Positions 10,059-21,633 are shown, numbered from the stretch's first letter. The stretch is 43,818 bases of DNA from Martensiomyces pterosporus (GCA_025201845.1 MU603978.1:4490-48307), one strand, 5' to 3'. A program made the numbers and translations. The notes: generated by a model from the sequence alone, not told the origin.

Positions 10059-13000
10059 TCAGCTGGTCTTCTTGCGCTTCTCGCGCATCTGCGTCTCGAT
10101 AGCACGCGCAAACGCCGATTCGTACGCACTCGGCATGTGGTCGGTGATCATCGTTGGGCGCAATACGATGTCGCGGAACACCTCTGACGGCACCCTCTGC
10201 ACCCAGACCGGATAAAATGTGCTGCTAGCTGCAGGCGCTGGCGCACTGCTGCTGGTCTTGGGCCCTTGTTTGGCACCAGCAACCGACGGGTGCTTGCCAT
10301 CGGAGGAGCCAGCTGCTGCCCCATCACCGTTCTGCTCGATTTTTCTACCAGCCTCTCCTTCAGGCCTTGTCGTTGCAGCTTCAGAACACTCGCTAATCGA
10401 CGTGCCCAGTGCGTCTGCGAGGTCCTCAGGGTCGACCGAGTCCGAGCGCACTTTGGTCACCGGTGTAGGTGGCGGCTGCAGGTCAACACCCTCAGCCACT
10501 TCGCTGCTTTCGCCGATTCCAAACAGCTCGCGCTTGCCAATCTCGATATCCTGCTCTGGGTTGATCGAAACGCGCTTGTCTTTGCCGCTGGAGCTGCGGT
10601 ATGCGACGATGTGGTGGATAGCGCCCGGCAGCGACAAGTGCAGGTTGTCCTCTGACGCGCGAACGTCCTCGCGAATCTGCATCAGCCGCGCAAACTTTTC
10701 CTTCCATCTCTGCTGCTGCTGCGCCGAATTCTCAAAGGGCGCATAGAGCCGCTGCGCCAAGTTGTCTGCCTCGTCAGAAGCGCTGATGGACATGCGCTTA
10801 AAGTCTGACACTGATCCGTAGCACAGCCGGGGAACCACGTCGTCCTTGTTGACATACGTCTCGATGCAGTCCCTGAACCTCTCAGCAAGGTTGTCCGAGA
10901 TACAAGGCGCAGGGCCGTAGCAGTATGCCTTGATGTCGTAGCCACTCGAGTCCACACCCAGCCCATCCAGCCTTTCGCGCAGAGTGCGCAGCATGATCAC
11001 CAGAATCGCAGCAGTGGATGCGCCAAGGGAGTGGCCGACGATGCGAATTGACTTGACATTCTGGCTCTTCGCATAGGCAAAAATCTGCGGCATCACCTTG
11101 ACAAACAGCCAGTGCGCTGATGCCCTCATCCCGCTGTGGACCAGCCCGCCGTTCCACTTCGAGTACTCACACGACAAATCCACCACGGTGTCCTCGGCAC
11201 TCATCGTCCCTCGCACAACCAGAGCCACCGCATTGTACGGCCGGTCGTGGGCGACGAAATAGCTGGGGCAGAATACCTCTGAGCTGCGGAACTCGTATCC
11301 AAGCAGATCCTCCTGCGTGATGTTCAGGTACTGCAGGACGCTGGTAACGTCCGAGTCCACCTTTGCGCCGTCCATCAGCGTGATCCCGCGGTTGAAAAAG
11401 TAGAGCGCTCGCCAGCCGTACGATGCCAGCGCGAACCGTGCGTAGTGGCCGGGCACCTCGAGCTCTTGCACACTCTCAACCATCGTGCCCTTGTGTGGTC
11501 TGGTGACTCCCGGGATATCCGCCTCGTTGTAGAACTTGTAGAGGGTCAGCAGGCCGCCAATAAGCTCTGCATTGGACAGCTCGACGCCCTGGTTGAACGC
11601 AGTGACCAGCCGATCCAGGCTTTTGATGGCCTTGAACGTCGATGGCGAAATGAACATGCTGGCCAGCGACTGCATCAGCGTCTTGTCGTTCCCGTTTCTA
11701 CCCAATGCGCCGCCTGCAGCCACCGAGTCCTGGCGCTCTGCTGGGATGGGTACAGTGGGCGCCGGGCTATCGTCTGAGGTGGGCTCTGATGCCGTGTTTG
11801 GTGGTGCAGCAAGCCAGTCAGAGAACCAGCCGCCCGTGGCACCGCCCTTCATGTCGGTGCCTGGAGACTCGCCGCCAGCGCCCTGGGTGCCAGCCACGTA
11901 GGTGTCGCTGTCCATCTTGGTAAACCCGACCGTGCTTTTCGTGCCGTCCTTTGCAAGCGAGTTACGCACAATCGCCATGTGTCCCTGCCTGCGCACCATC
12001 TCGATGTACTGGTTATACTCGTTCGCAAATCCGGCGACAAGGTCCTCGATTGGCATGTCGGCTGGGTTGACATCGCCGCCAGTCATCGTTTTCTGGTTGG
12101 AAAGCTGCCCAGGGGTGGTTCCGACAATATGTGCGCCGTGCACTTTGGCAATTGGGGGCTCTGGGTCCTCCATGCGCTGGTATCTGTAGTTGACACGCAC
12201 TTGGAGCGCGCCCAGGTTCTTTGAGAGGATATGGCGCTGGCGCTGATCGGGGACAGTTGACGCCGCCAGCTTCTTGTCCCAGATCTCGTAGTAGCTGGTG
12301 AATATCTCCGGGAAGCCCTCAAGAAGCGATATCTTGATTTCTGCGCGACCCACGTGTGTGTCTGGCAGCAGCGTGTTGCTCGAATAGACGTCTAGGTGCA
12401 CAGTGCCAAACAGCTGCATATGGTAGGACACAACCAGCTCGAACCCCTCGTTCCAGCTCCCACTGGGCGCCTTGGCCACCGATGTCTGGAACACCTGGTC
12501 ACCGAGCCTGATGGCCACGTAAGGGCGGCTGATGGGGCTGCTGGGCATGATCCCCATCACAAAGACCTGCATGACCCCATCGGGGACCTTGTACAGGTTG
12601 AGCGGCTGGCTGAGATCCAGCCCTTCGAGAAAGCTGTCTGCCTCTGGCATCGACGGCCGTCTTGCTACCAGGCCGCCTATGCTGGACGTCGATAGGTGTC
12701 GCCTGCTCTTACGCTGGCTAGATGAGGCGTTTTGGGGGCTGCGGCTACTTGATACTGGCGATGTGGGCGATGTGCTGCCACTGATATCCTGCTCGTCATC
12801 CACACTAGCAGAAGGTGCTGGCATAGTAGTGCCGCTGCTAGCTTCCGCCTGTTCTGTGGCGGCTGGCGAGCGCAAAGAGTCGCCCAACAGCTTGCGGATT
12901 TCCTGGCTAAGCTCCTCCATCCGCTCGCTTTCCCAGTCCTCTCTGGCATACGCACGCTCACGCTCTTGCTGAGCACGCATGTGCGCATCTGGTTCGCTTG

Positions 13001-13238
13001 CCGATATCGAACTGGTGGGTGTTTTTGGCGCTGCCTTGGACATAGCTGCTGTCTCAGCGCTGGATCCGTTAAGCGACCGAAACACGCTGATATTCGATGG
13101 GCTGAACAGCGCTCGGGGCGGCGCTGCTGGCAGCCCTTTAGTAGATCTACGTGGCTCTCTTGCTGAGCTGTTCTCGGTGCCACCACCGTTACCGGCTGTC
13201 TCTTCTGCTAGAGGCTCGAAGACCATGTTTCTTTGCAT
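10059..13238 (-). CDS. C2-domain class 3 lipase (diacylglycerol lipase-like)
   Basis: Predicted Ser hydrolase acting on glycerolipids, by similarity to fungal and sn-1-specific diacylglycerol lipases. Counted from the ATG at 13238 (1059 residues), an acidic/Ser-rich N-terminus leads to a C2-like beta domain at about 221-354 (VMQVFVMGIM, PYVAIRLGDQVFQT, SGSWNEGFELVV, VHLDVYSSN). A linker follows, then the lipase-3 domain at about 590-880: VALVVRGTMS..DTVVDL (oxyanion and lid region), nucleophile elbow GHSLGA with Ser737, Asp in YVNKDDVVPRL (799/800) and His in GAIHHIVAY (875/876). The C-terminal ~180 residues are partly disordered and end in basic RKKTS. The frame stays open to 13331 upstream, but without an ATG there; ATG 13226 is an alternative start. 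The gene is divergent from WDR7 and may share its promoter. Calcium-dependent membrane recruitment through C2 is inference. Confidence 0.88.
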   Translation of the reverse strand: MQRNMVFEPLAEETAGNGGGTENSSAREPRRSTKGLPAAPPRALFSPSNISVFRSLNGSSAETAAMSKAAPKTPTSSISASEPDAHMRAQQERERAYAREDWESERMEELSQEIRKLLGDSLRSPAATEQAEASSGTTMPAPSASVDDEQDISGSTSPTSPVSSSRSPQNASSSQRKSRRHLSTSSIGGLVARRPSMPEADSFLEGLDLSQPLNLYKVPDGVMQVFVMGIMPSSPISRPYVAIRLGDQVFQTSVAKAPSGSWNEGFELVVSYHMQLFGTVHLDVYSSNTLLPDTHVGRAEIKISLLEGFPEIFTSYYEIWDKKLAASTVPDQRQRHILSKNLGALQVRVNYRYQRMEDPEPPIAKVHGAHIVGTTPGQLSNQKTMTGGDVNPADMPIEDLVAGFANEYNQYIEMVRRQGHMAIVRNSLAKDGTKSTVGFTKMDSDTYVAGTQGAGGESPGTDMKGGATGGWFSDWLAAPPNTASEPTSDDSPAPTVPIPAERQDSVAAGGALGRNGNDKTLMQSLASMFISPSTFKAIKSLDRLVTAFNQGVELSNAELIGGLLTLYKFYNEADIPGVTRPHKGTMVESVQELEVPGHYARFALASYGWRALYFFNRGITLMDGAKVDSDVTSVLQYLNITQEDLLGYEFRSSEVFCPSYFVAHDRPYNAVALVVRGTMSAEDTVVDLSCEYSKWNGGLVHSGMRASAHWLFVKVMPQIFAYAKSQNVKSIRIVGHSLGASTAAILVIMLRTLRERLDGLGVDSSGYDIKAYCYGPAPCISDNLAERFRDCIETYVNKDDVVPRLCYGSVSDFKRMSISASDEADNLAQRLYAPFENSAQQQQRWKEKFARLMQIREDVRASEDNLHLSLPGAIHHIVAYRSSSGKDKRVSINPEQDIEIGKRELFGIGESSEVAEGVDLQPPPTPVTKVRSDSVDPEDLADALGTSISECSEAATTRPEGEAGRKIEQNGDGAAAGSSDGKHPSVAGAKQGPKTSSSAPAPAASSTFYPVWVQRVPSEVFRDIVLRPTMITDHMPSAYESAFARAIETQMREKRKKTS

Positions 13239-13731
13239 TTGCCTAAAATGCCGCGTTTGGCAGCGGATAAGCCGGGCCCTGCGTATGTACGGAATAGCGA
13301 AAGGAGCAGGCTGCGGAGCTGTTTTTGTCAAAGAAGAGCAGAGCCAAACAGAGTCGGTGCAAATTGAAAGTGCGATCTAGAAGGATAAAACGAAAGCCAA
13401 ATTCGAGCTGGCAAAGAAAAGGGGAGCCTGGCGGGCGGGTGGTTTGCTTGATGGCCTTTTTGGTGCGGTTCCTTGTGAATGCCAGGCGGATGCGTGATGA
13501 TGACGTGACAGCAGCTGGTATCGTTTCACCACAGCGCACACAAACACTCGCACAGCCCCTGTGAACCAGGCCCGCCTTTCCTCGCACACCTACTTTTCCC
13601 TTTTCCTTTTTGCTATCTTCTTTTTCCTTTCCTCTCCTTTTCTTCTTTTCTTTCCTTTCCTCATTTGCAAAGTAGAGCCAAAGGGAAGCATAGAGACGCC
13701 CACGCCAACGCCATACAGCGTTGCTTACGAA
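13239..13731. promoter_or_regulatory. Divergent promoter region between the lipase and WDR7 genes
   Basis: The 493 bp between two head-to-head starts. A nearly pure C/T tract covers about 13588-13671 on the plus strand, directly upstream of the WDR7 start, a common feature of fungal core promoters and leaders. No clear TATA box was found at a typical distance. Confidence 0.5.
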
Positions 13732-16700
13732 ATGTCCTCTTTACACATCAAGCTGGCTGCATGGAATGCAGCAGCAAATCCAACAAACACCAAGGTTACA
13801 GCGGTCGCCACATGCGAAAATGGGGTAGTCTGCGGCCATGCCGATGGCAGCATTTGGCTATACGAGCTGATTGCGCCCGCTGCTGAAGCGTCCGCTGCTC
13901 CGTCAGAGGCTGGAGAGTTGGGGGGCCTTGGACTTCACCCAAAGTCGCTCCTAGCGGGCCACCACAGCCCAATCGTGCTGCTGCAGCTGGCTGAGATTGA
14001 TTCATCTACATCAGACGGCAGCGAGGGTGCGATAGTCAGTGTCTCGGAGGACGGCGACGTGATAGTTTGGGGCGCCAGCGATGGCAGGTGCATATCGCGG
14101 GTGCGAACTCCTATGCAGAATATACGTCCGTCCTCGATAAATCTGCAAGCAGTTGATTACGAGTCCGCCGGCGAGGATCTGCTGTTTATTTCAGGCGAGG
14201 GGGAGGCCGTCTACGTGCTCAGCTTCCCGTCTTTGGAGCTGGTGTACGAGTGGCAGCTGCCGCACCCAGAGTGGATCACGGCGCTGGCTGTGCGCAAACG
14301 CAAGGACCACTTCAGAAGCGAGCTGATTACATGCACGCGTGATGGCGTGGTCAGGATTTGGAGCTACGACGAGTTTGGCCTCGCCCAGAATGACGTGTTT
14401 AGCAGAGCAACAAGCCCGACACTGGCAAACCTGGCTGAAATGGGGCTGGGGGCAAGCAACCCGGGATCAGGCACTGAGAGCGCGTCGTCAGATGTAGAGG
14501 CAGAGTGCGGGAGCGGACCTAGGGACACGATGTTTTGCCTCGAGTCGACGTTTGCTTCGCTGGGCGAGGAGTACGCGATCACCAGCCTCGTTGTTAACCC
14601 GTTCAACGAAGATGAGTTTGTCGCCGTGTCGCCGGGCATTGTGCGCCTGTTTGCGTCGCGAGACAACGAGCTGCACGAGCTCCTGCGGTGGAAGGCGCAG
14701 AAGAACTCCAGCTCGCCGTTTGTCGGTGGCGGGTTCCTGGCCAAGTCAGACATCATCTTCTGGGACACCCTGGGCAACATATTCAGCGTCTGCTCGTCGT
14801 TTACAGTTGAAGGCGGGAGCGCCGGCATGCACTTGACTCGCGGTCTGCACGCGGAAAGGACTGGAGAGGCGCCGGTGTTTGTTGTATCTGGCCTGGATGT
14901 GGTGTCTGCTGGCCCTGAGTCTGCTCTGGGCAACGCAGCCAGCCGTGCTGCTGGCCGGGTGAACATGTTTGCGTCATACACCAGCAACAAGGGCAAGCAC
15001 ACGCTGTCTGTTTTGTTCCCAGTGCCGCTGTCTTCGGTCAGCGGAAGCGCTAATCGGCCACATCTGGTCGCTGAAGATGCCAAGAGTGGGTCAAAGACAT
15101 GGCTTGGCGAGCCTGTGTTCTTTTCGATGGATTCCATGTGGGAAGAGTGGATCGCAGGCGTGGCATCGAAGCGGGACACAACCTGCGCGCTGGTGACGCA
15201 TGCTGGGAAAATCGCCCTGGGCTACGACGACGGGGCCATTCGCATTTCACCGCCAATGGCGCTAGTGAGCAGCAGCAGCGGCAGCGTGTGGAACAGCGCA
15301 GACGAATCGAGCAGCGATGCAGGCACTGGCGCAAGCGGCGAGAGCAGCAAGAGCAGCGCGCCTTTGCTGGCCGACCTCCACGGACACACATCAGCGGTGA
15401 CTGCGCTGTACGAGTGGTCGGCACCCAACGATAGTGTCTGTGAGTGCTGCGAGCCTAGTGGCACTGCAGATGCGCCTGGAGCAGCTGGCATGGATGTGGG
15501 TGGCGAAGAGGATGGGGGCTGCGAGGGCAGCAACGACCCAGGCATCGAGACAGGCAAATGCGCTGCCTGCTCGCATAACCTCTTGGTTAGTGCGAGCAAG
15601 GACCTGACTGTACGGATCTGGGATGTTGTCACAGGGGAGCATCTATATACACTGCCTGCACAATCGGCCCCAATCGTACAGCTATGTGCTATTACGCCGG
15701 TCAAGGCTGTGGCGTGGAAGGACACCGACAGGCATCGCGATATGGAGGGGCTCCTAAAGTCCCTTGTTCTGGGGATCGGGTCGGACAACTCCACCACGCT
15801 GATCTCAATGGACTACCTCGAGCGCGTTTGCGTGACAGCGCCTTACCACGAGCAGCTGGTGCGGCTGTCGCTTCGTGGCGATACAGGCGACCTAGTGCTG
15901 CACTACGCCGATGAATCGAGACAGCGCGTTGAAGGCGACCTAGTGCTGCACTACGCCGATGAATCGAGACAGCGCGTTGAGCTTGGTCGGCTGCTGGCAC
16001 AACGCGGCGACGACGGTACTCAGAATTGCCCATTCCCCAGCTACTCACTCAGCCTTGTGCACCCACAGTCGCCATCGGCTGGAACAACAACACCGCCTCT
16101 GCTGGCGAGCGACGGCTCTAGGCACTGGGCCAGTGTCCAGCTGCTTCCGGCCTTTGGCCGTGGAGCCAGACGTGGCGGCACGCCGACGGTTCTTTTGATG
16201 GATATTGAGGTCACACAGCTCCAGTCGGTGGTGTCAAAGCTTATTCCAGATGGCACAAGTATGAAGGATGTGAGGAGGCTGCTCAGACTGGAGTCTCGGG
16301 AGATGGCGGCAGCCAGGGACGCTGCGGCTGGCGATGCAAAGAGCGCCCTTCAGCCGCTCCACACGTCGCTGATGCTCCTGTCGGCGCTCTTTACGTGGGG
16401 TATCTCTGAGGAGCTCGATTCGATAAAGCGGCATGTGTTTTGCATGCGGCCGCCAATGTCCAATGTGTCGCTGTCGATTAGCAGCAATCAAAAGGGCGTG
16501 CACACTGTCTTGCTGCCGCATCCAAGGAATCGCCGCTCCAGCTGGTGCGCCTCGCCGCTGCTCAACTCGCAGCGCATGCTGGCGATACTGGTGCTTTCAC
16601 GAGGCATACTACAGGGTGAGTGAAAGCCGCGCTCTCGCACACAATCTTGCATATTTGCGACAGTCACTGGTTCATGTGGTGCTCTGTTGCTGTCTATTAT

Positions 16701-19700
16701 TGCATGCCATGGATGCTGCATGGCTGGCAGTGGTTCTGGTGTTGGTGCTGATGTCGATGCATGGGTGTATTGGGAAGATCAGCACCGCTTGCCTTTGTTT
16801 CTCTATTGTGGCATGCACATAATGAGGCAAATCGCTTTTTCTTGCTTCCTGGACACATAATACCCAGGGCAATACTCAAAACAAAGCGCGCAGAACAGCT
16901 GCAACACTCTCGCCTGGCGTTGCGCGTGCTTGAATGCCTGCTGCTGCTGGGCTGGGTTGTGGTGGTTTTGTTTTATTTTTGATAGGCAGCGAGCGGAAAG
17001 CCGTCGAGATCATAAACTTTTACGTTGGAAAGCTGCCAAGCGAGATCGGACACAAGTTCAAGCCCCTGTCACTGCTGGCTTTGGCGCAGTACTGGCAGTC
17101 GCCCAATAGTAAGTAGCTGAGTGGGCTGCGCATGTTCACACACAATGGCAGCAGGGCTATTTTTTTTTTTGGTCAATTGTTTGCTTCCGTGCTTCTGCTC
17201 TTGGCGCGCATCTGAAAGTGGAGATCGGAAACAATGAAGAGCTAATATCTGAAAATATTAACTGAATTTTCCGTCCTGCTTTGCCGTTGCTTTGCTGTTG
17301 TAGCGAATTTGCAGCGCGCGGCGCGGACGCTATTTTTATCTGCGATTCATGGGGCTCCCGAGAAGCTCAGAAGGGCAGAGCTGTTCTACTGGTCATCTGT
17401 CTGTAAGTATACACGCGTCTGCCGCTTGTTCAGCGCCAAGAGGAGGCACCAAGCCTCCCTCTTGCACCAAGCACCATTGACGCATTTTTGCCCATCAATC
17501 CGGCTATGCCCGCCAAATGCCGCTTGTTCTCCATCCATGAAGTGCTACACAATTCTCCAGCGTCATGGGGCTGATATGTATGGAGTATGCCATTTCCTCC
17601 GCCCTCATTGCGCCAGTGCCGATAACGGTGTTTGTTTGTGTGCGGGGTGCGCAAAAGTTATTTGATTATACTGTTCGCAGTGCTGGCGGCGGTTGCATGC
17701 TGCCAGATCGGAATAGCACCGCTCCTTAGCGCATCGCCTGCTAGCACCTAAATACTGAATACTGCTTGGCTTTCCTTTCTTTTTCTTAGTGGCTCGGTGC
17801 ACGCCAGGGATTGTGGATGCCGAGGAGCTTTGTGCGCTAACTATTGTGTGCGTCATTGGGGCTGACTTCCCCTCCCTACTTCCCCTGACTGCGCGAAGCA
17901 TGGCTGCGTCCATGCTACAAGCACTGATCACTACGGATCGCGCTGGAGTCAGGGCACGCATGGTTGCTGCTGAGCTCCTCGCACGTGGATTCACCACGTT
18001 CAAGCCGTACTTGGATTGCCAGCTGGTCATCCAGTGCTTGCTGGGAATAATGATGAGCATCTCGGAGGATGGTCTTGGCGTGGGGATACATGCAGCCGGC
18101 TCTGGAACGGCCACCACAGGCGCTACTGCTGTGAACACTGGCAGCGGCGCTGGAGCTGCTGCCAGTGCTGCCAGTGCTGCAGCAGCAACCGGGTTGGGTA
18201 TTCACAGGGCCATGTCAGGCGCCTCGCTGCCAGCGCTCGTAGGCGAGGGCGGAAGCGGCACGGGGTTGAACGCGCCAAGCTCAAAGAAGTCTTCTTTGGT
18301 GTCAGGCGACTATGCTGGCAAAGGCAGCGCAGGCGGTGCACCGACGCCTATACCTCCTTCGCCCATAGCCAAGTCCGAACAATCTGGAAGCCTGGCAACC
18401 ACGCCAACCAACACCGTGTCTTCCATAGCTAGGGCAGCCATGACGTCGTCCGCACTGCGAGCCCACAACATCAGCTCGCAGCAGCAGCAGCAGCAGCGTT
18501 TTGCGCGACCTGGGTACGGCACTGACGACGACGGTGGCCAGTATAGCAGCGATAGTGGCCTGGCATCCGTCGGAAGCTCCGCTCGAACAACTGCCAGCCG
18601 ACATGTGGCTTCTTTGGGCCAAGCGGAAGGCACTGGCGATTGGGCGTCAAGGACTGGAGCCAGGGATCTGCAGCAGCGGCACAGCCGTTACGCCAATGCG
18701 CACAACCACAGGCGCCACCACCACCACCACAATCAGCAGCATACTCGGCACTCACCGCACATGCAGCAGCAGCAAGCGAGCAACGGCGGTGCGCCAGGTG
18801 AATCGGCAGGTGCCGGAGCAGTGTCGTTCAACCTCATTGTGCTGGCAAAGTCAGCGCTGCTGAGGATATGTGCGACGGACACATCGCTGATAACCAGCAC
18901 AATCGTCAGCATTCTGCAAACCAGCGAGAGCATTCGCGAGCGACGCGGCGCACTGCAGCTCATTGGGCTGGTGACGCAAAAGTACCCGACCCACATATAC
19001 CCGTACTTGGAGGGGCTGGTGGCATCGGTGGTGCAGGCCATTGAGCCCAAGAGAGTAACTGTTCGCAAGATGCTCATCAATGCTGCGGGTGCTGCCTTGC
19101 AAGGGCTGGTGAAGACGTATCCGTGGGTGTCGTTCCACCCAGAGTCCCAGTGCTTGGTGGTCGGGTGCATCGACGGGAGATGCACGACATACGATCTGCG
19201 CACGGCGACAAGAACGGCTGTTTATGATGGCGGTGCAGGGTCGCCGGTTGCTGCGGTTGCTATTTCGCCCAAGGGCGATCGGGTGGCATCGTTTACAATT
19301 GGCGACGGCATGCTGAGCATTTGGGACCCGGCGCCAAGCGCACTGGCGATGTTTGCCAGGTCACTGTTCTGGTCCTCATCGACAACAAGCAGCGGCGGCG
19401 GTGCAGATCATGGCTCGGGGGGCGCAAATGCGGCCGATGTGCAGAATGGAGGCGGCACGGTGTCCCCAAATAAGACAATGAAGATCCCGGCAGACTTCCT
19501 GGGCCACGCTGGTAAGTTTCCACTGACCCCTGCTGCTGTATGCTCACGTGTGCGAGATGCTGAGGCGAGCTGTGAGAAGGGAGTGAGGTGCTAGGGGGTG
19601 TGCTTGTTTGCGGGCTGCTGCTGCTAATTTTGCCAAGGGGCGTTCTCTGTGTTTCGTGTGGGTGTAGATGAGCTGCCGATTTCATCTGTGATGGCCGTGG

Positions 19701-19774
19701 CCAGGCTTAAGTGGACGGCGGATCGCACGGTTCTGCTGCAGATCCAGGACGCCAGCTTCTCGCTGTCGGTCTAA
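13732..19774 (+). CDS. WDR7: WDR7 / rabconnectin-3 beta homologue (5 exons)
   Basis: Exons 13732-16615, 16986-17108, 17304-17402, 17790-19511 and 19668-19774 give 1644 residues; animal WDR7 is about 1490. The N-terminal WD40 propeller covers about residues 15-350 (TAVATCENGVVCGHADGSIW, SVSEDGDVIVWGASDGRCIS, PEWITALAVRKRK). A second WD region lies near 545-700 (GHTSAVTALYEW, LVSASKDLTVRIWDVVTGEH). The helical middle includes LLALAQYWQ and AARTLFLSAIHG. A ~240-residue low-complexity insert (about 1135-1375) precedes ETYPWVSFHPE-like WDR7 C-terminal WD repeats (about 1481-1560) and the last strand RLKWTADRTVLLQIQDASFSL. All four splice joints are phase 1 and keep the homology continuous. In animals WDR7 works with DMXL1/2 in V-ATPase assembly on endolysosomal membranes; that role here is inference. 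Start chosen at MSSLHIKL; the upstream open frame is C/T-tract leader. Confidence 0.88.
15885..15980 (+). repeat. Perfect 48-bp tandem duplication inside WDR7
   Basis: Units 15885-15932 and 15933-15980 are identical base for base. Each adds 16 residues (GDLVLHYADESRQRVE), so the frame is kept. It lies at about residues 718-750, after the second WD region. The lack of any difference points to a very recent duplication or an assembly error. Confidence 0.95.
16616..16985 (+). other. WDR7 intron 1
   Basis: Donor GTGAGT, acceptor GATAG, 370 nt. It joins ...ILSRGILQ-G to SERKAVEIINF in phase 1, recovering the conserved segment that leads to LALAQYWQ. Confidence 0.85.
17109..17303 (+). other. WDR7 intron 2
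   Basis: Donor GTAAGT, acceptor TGTAG, 195 nt, phase 1. It contains a TAACTGAAT-like branch-site candidate about 45 nt before the acceptor. The joint reads YWQSPN-T-NLQRAARTLF. Confidence 0.85.
17403..17789 (+). other. WDR7 intron 3
   Basis: Donor GTAAGT, pyrimidine-rich tract and acceptor CTTAG, 387 nt, phase 1. The joint reads FYWSSV-L-ARCTPGIVDAEE. Confidence 0.85.
18090..18810 (+). repeat. Low-complexity insert in WDR7, with Ala/Ser, Gln and His runs
   Basis: This stretch of exon 4 encodes Gly/Ala/Ser-rich sequence, a QQQQQQ run near 18478 and a histidine-rich patch (HNHRRHHHHHNQQHTRHS, about 18700-18757) ending in QQQQ. It interrupts the helical part of the WDR7 homology and is not part of the conserved protein. 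Confidence 0.8.
19512..19667 (+). other. WDR7 intron 4
   Basis: Donor GTAAGT, acceptor TGTAG, 156 nt, phase 1. A TGCTAAT branch-site candidate lies about 45 nt upstream of the acceptor. The joint reads FLGHAG/D-ELPISSVMAVARLKW. A CACGTG hexamer sits inside the intron at 19545-19550. Confidence 0.85.
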
Positions 19775-21633
19775 GGGTTGGGACATGTGGTGCATGCGTG
19801 TGGGCGCCATCGCATAATTCCTCGGCAGGTCCAGCGCTTTCACTGCGCCTTTCCTGTTTAATCGCCCATGCTATTTTTCTGAAATATAGTTGTGCCACAC
19901 ACCACTACTCTGGACATGCTGGTCAGTAGATTGAAGGAGGGCAGGAGCGTGCGCTCTAGACCACCGTCCGCGCCTTCCGCATGGGAGAGCTGCAAAAAAG
20001 GCAAGATGGTTTTTGAAATTGAGGGTAATATGTGTGATATTCGCACTATTGGGGGCAAAGAGAATGGCTCAGTGTGAGCCACAGTGCAGCTACTACACAG
20101 AAGACTGCAGTGCACAAGTGCTCTGGGTGTTGCCGCCCGATGTCTCGGGGAGGGCGGCGGCCGAAAGGATGGGGGTGCTCGGCGCTTTTGCGGTAGCGGA
20201 GGGTTCAGCGCTCGCTCCAAGCGCACAGCCCAGTACATGCACCGGCACTCTGCGTGCTGCGTGCTGCGTGCATACGAATGGGCGGGCGGCGGAGTTGCAG
20301 CAGCTGGCATGCTTACAGCGGTAGCAAACACAAGCAGAGTGCGCACTACAAGATAGCAAAAAAAAATGCTTGGGAAAAATAACCAGGGCAAGCGAGGAGG
20401 GGGTACTTGCCCCCGGTCCTGACCCACCACCAGCCTCGTGCGCTGCTGGCGTTACTGGCTTTATTGGGTGTGGCGGCGAGGGGAGGGGAGACGGGTGTGT
20501 GTGGGCAAGGCACACAGCAGTGCCATCACGGGTCTGCGCTTGTTACGAGGAGGCTTTATTTTCTCTCGTTTGCCTATAAGCACCTGCCACTTCTGCCACT
20601 CCATCTAACGCAGCTGTAGCACCACTTGGCTTTTCTCCTTTTTTTTTCTCTGCGCTTCTCTCTCTATAATAGCACGCCGGCCTGCACGCTTGTTTCTCTC
20701 TGCTCTGTTGCCCTGTGCGCTCTACGTTTGCTTTTTGCATATGCACAAAGCTCTGCGACAACCCTCCGCTCCTCGCTCTGCTCTCTGCTAAATTTTTTTG
20801 TTTTATTTCAAGCTATCCTGGAACCATTCGCAGCGCATCTCAGATATCTCCGACCTGCCCCTGTATACGCTATCTAAGCTCATTTTCATCTGAAGGCGAT
20901 TAATATCGGCCAGGCCCTTCTGGATTGGTCAGGTGTATCACAGCTCCAAGGCGGCTGCTCTATCGGCGTTACTGGAGACGAGCTCGTGAAGAGAGAAAGG
21001 TACCGAATGGGGAGCCCCACAACACTCCCCACCTATACACATGCAGGCGCACTATTGCCAAGGCCGCTCTTCTCCCATTCAGCTGGTGTGCTGCTCGCAC
21101 CTTTGCTCTCCTTGGCCATTCAACCCGGGCCATACACCATGTATGGCTGTGTTGCACAGGCGTTGCTTATATTGAGTTTGCGCGGGCTGCTTGCATTTAG
21201 CCTTTGCAATGTGGCGGGGGGGAGTGCTGGTCAGTGAGAGATGTGTGCGATGGCTTGTGTTTGGTCGAGTGTAACACCTGCTGCCGAGCCATTCATGTCC
21301 CGCCGCCCCACACACCCGCCCTCTCTGCACTGGCGCGCACGCGCAAACAGAGCACACCCCTGCATCTTCTGCGGGCGTCTTTCACGCTCTGCAAGCGAAA
21401 TCCAAACGGGCTCAAGGCAAGCCCTGTTTGGTTTACTACCGCATGTGGGGCGAGAAAAGGGAAGGCAGGGGACAATCGGCTTGTTTTTTGGCGATGTTTT
21501 CAAAACATAATCCACCCAGGCGGCAAAAATAGACAGAAAAGCGTGCTGCCTGCTTGCTGGCTGGGGGAGCACCTCGTTGAGGCGGGCGGGCGTATGTCAG
21601 CATTAATTCGTGCCAGAGCAGAACGGGGGCCTT

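Noticed and set aside
12430..12460. tRNA B-box-like sequences (CTCGAACCCC and similar, also near 4148 and 24892)
   Set aside because: All lie inside well-supported coding regions and have no matching A-box or cloverleaf.
13239..13331. Upstream extension of the lipase
   Set aside because: It opens at a TTG, not an ATG, and lacks a splice donor upstream; I start at 13238.
13561..13731. N-terminal extension of WDR7 upstream of 13732
   Set aside because: It is the translation of a C/T tract (Phe/Leu/Ser-rich) without an ATG at its start; homology begins right after MSSLHIKL.
19858..20430. 190-codon minus-strand frame in the large gap
   Set aside because: It overlaps other frames of equal length and has no motif, no clear promoter and no splice context.
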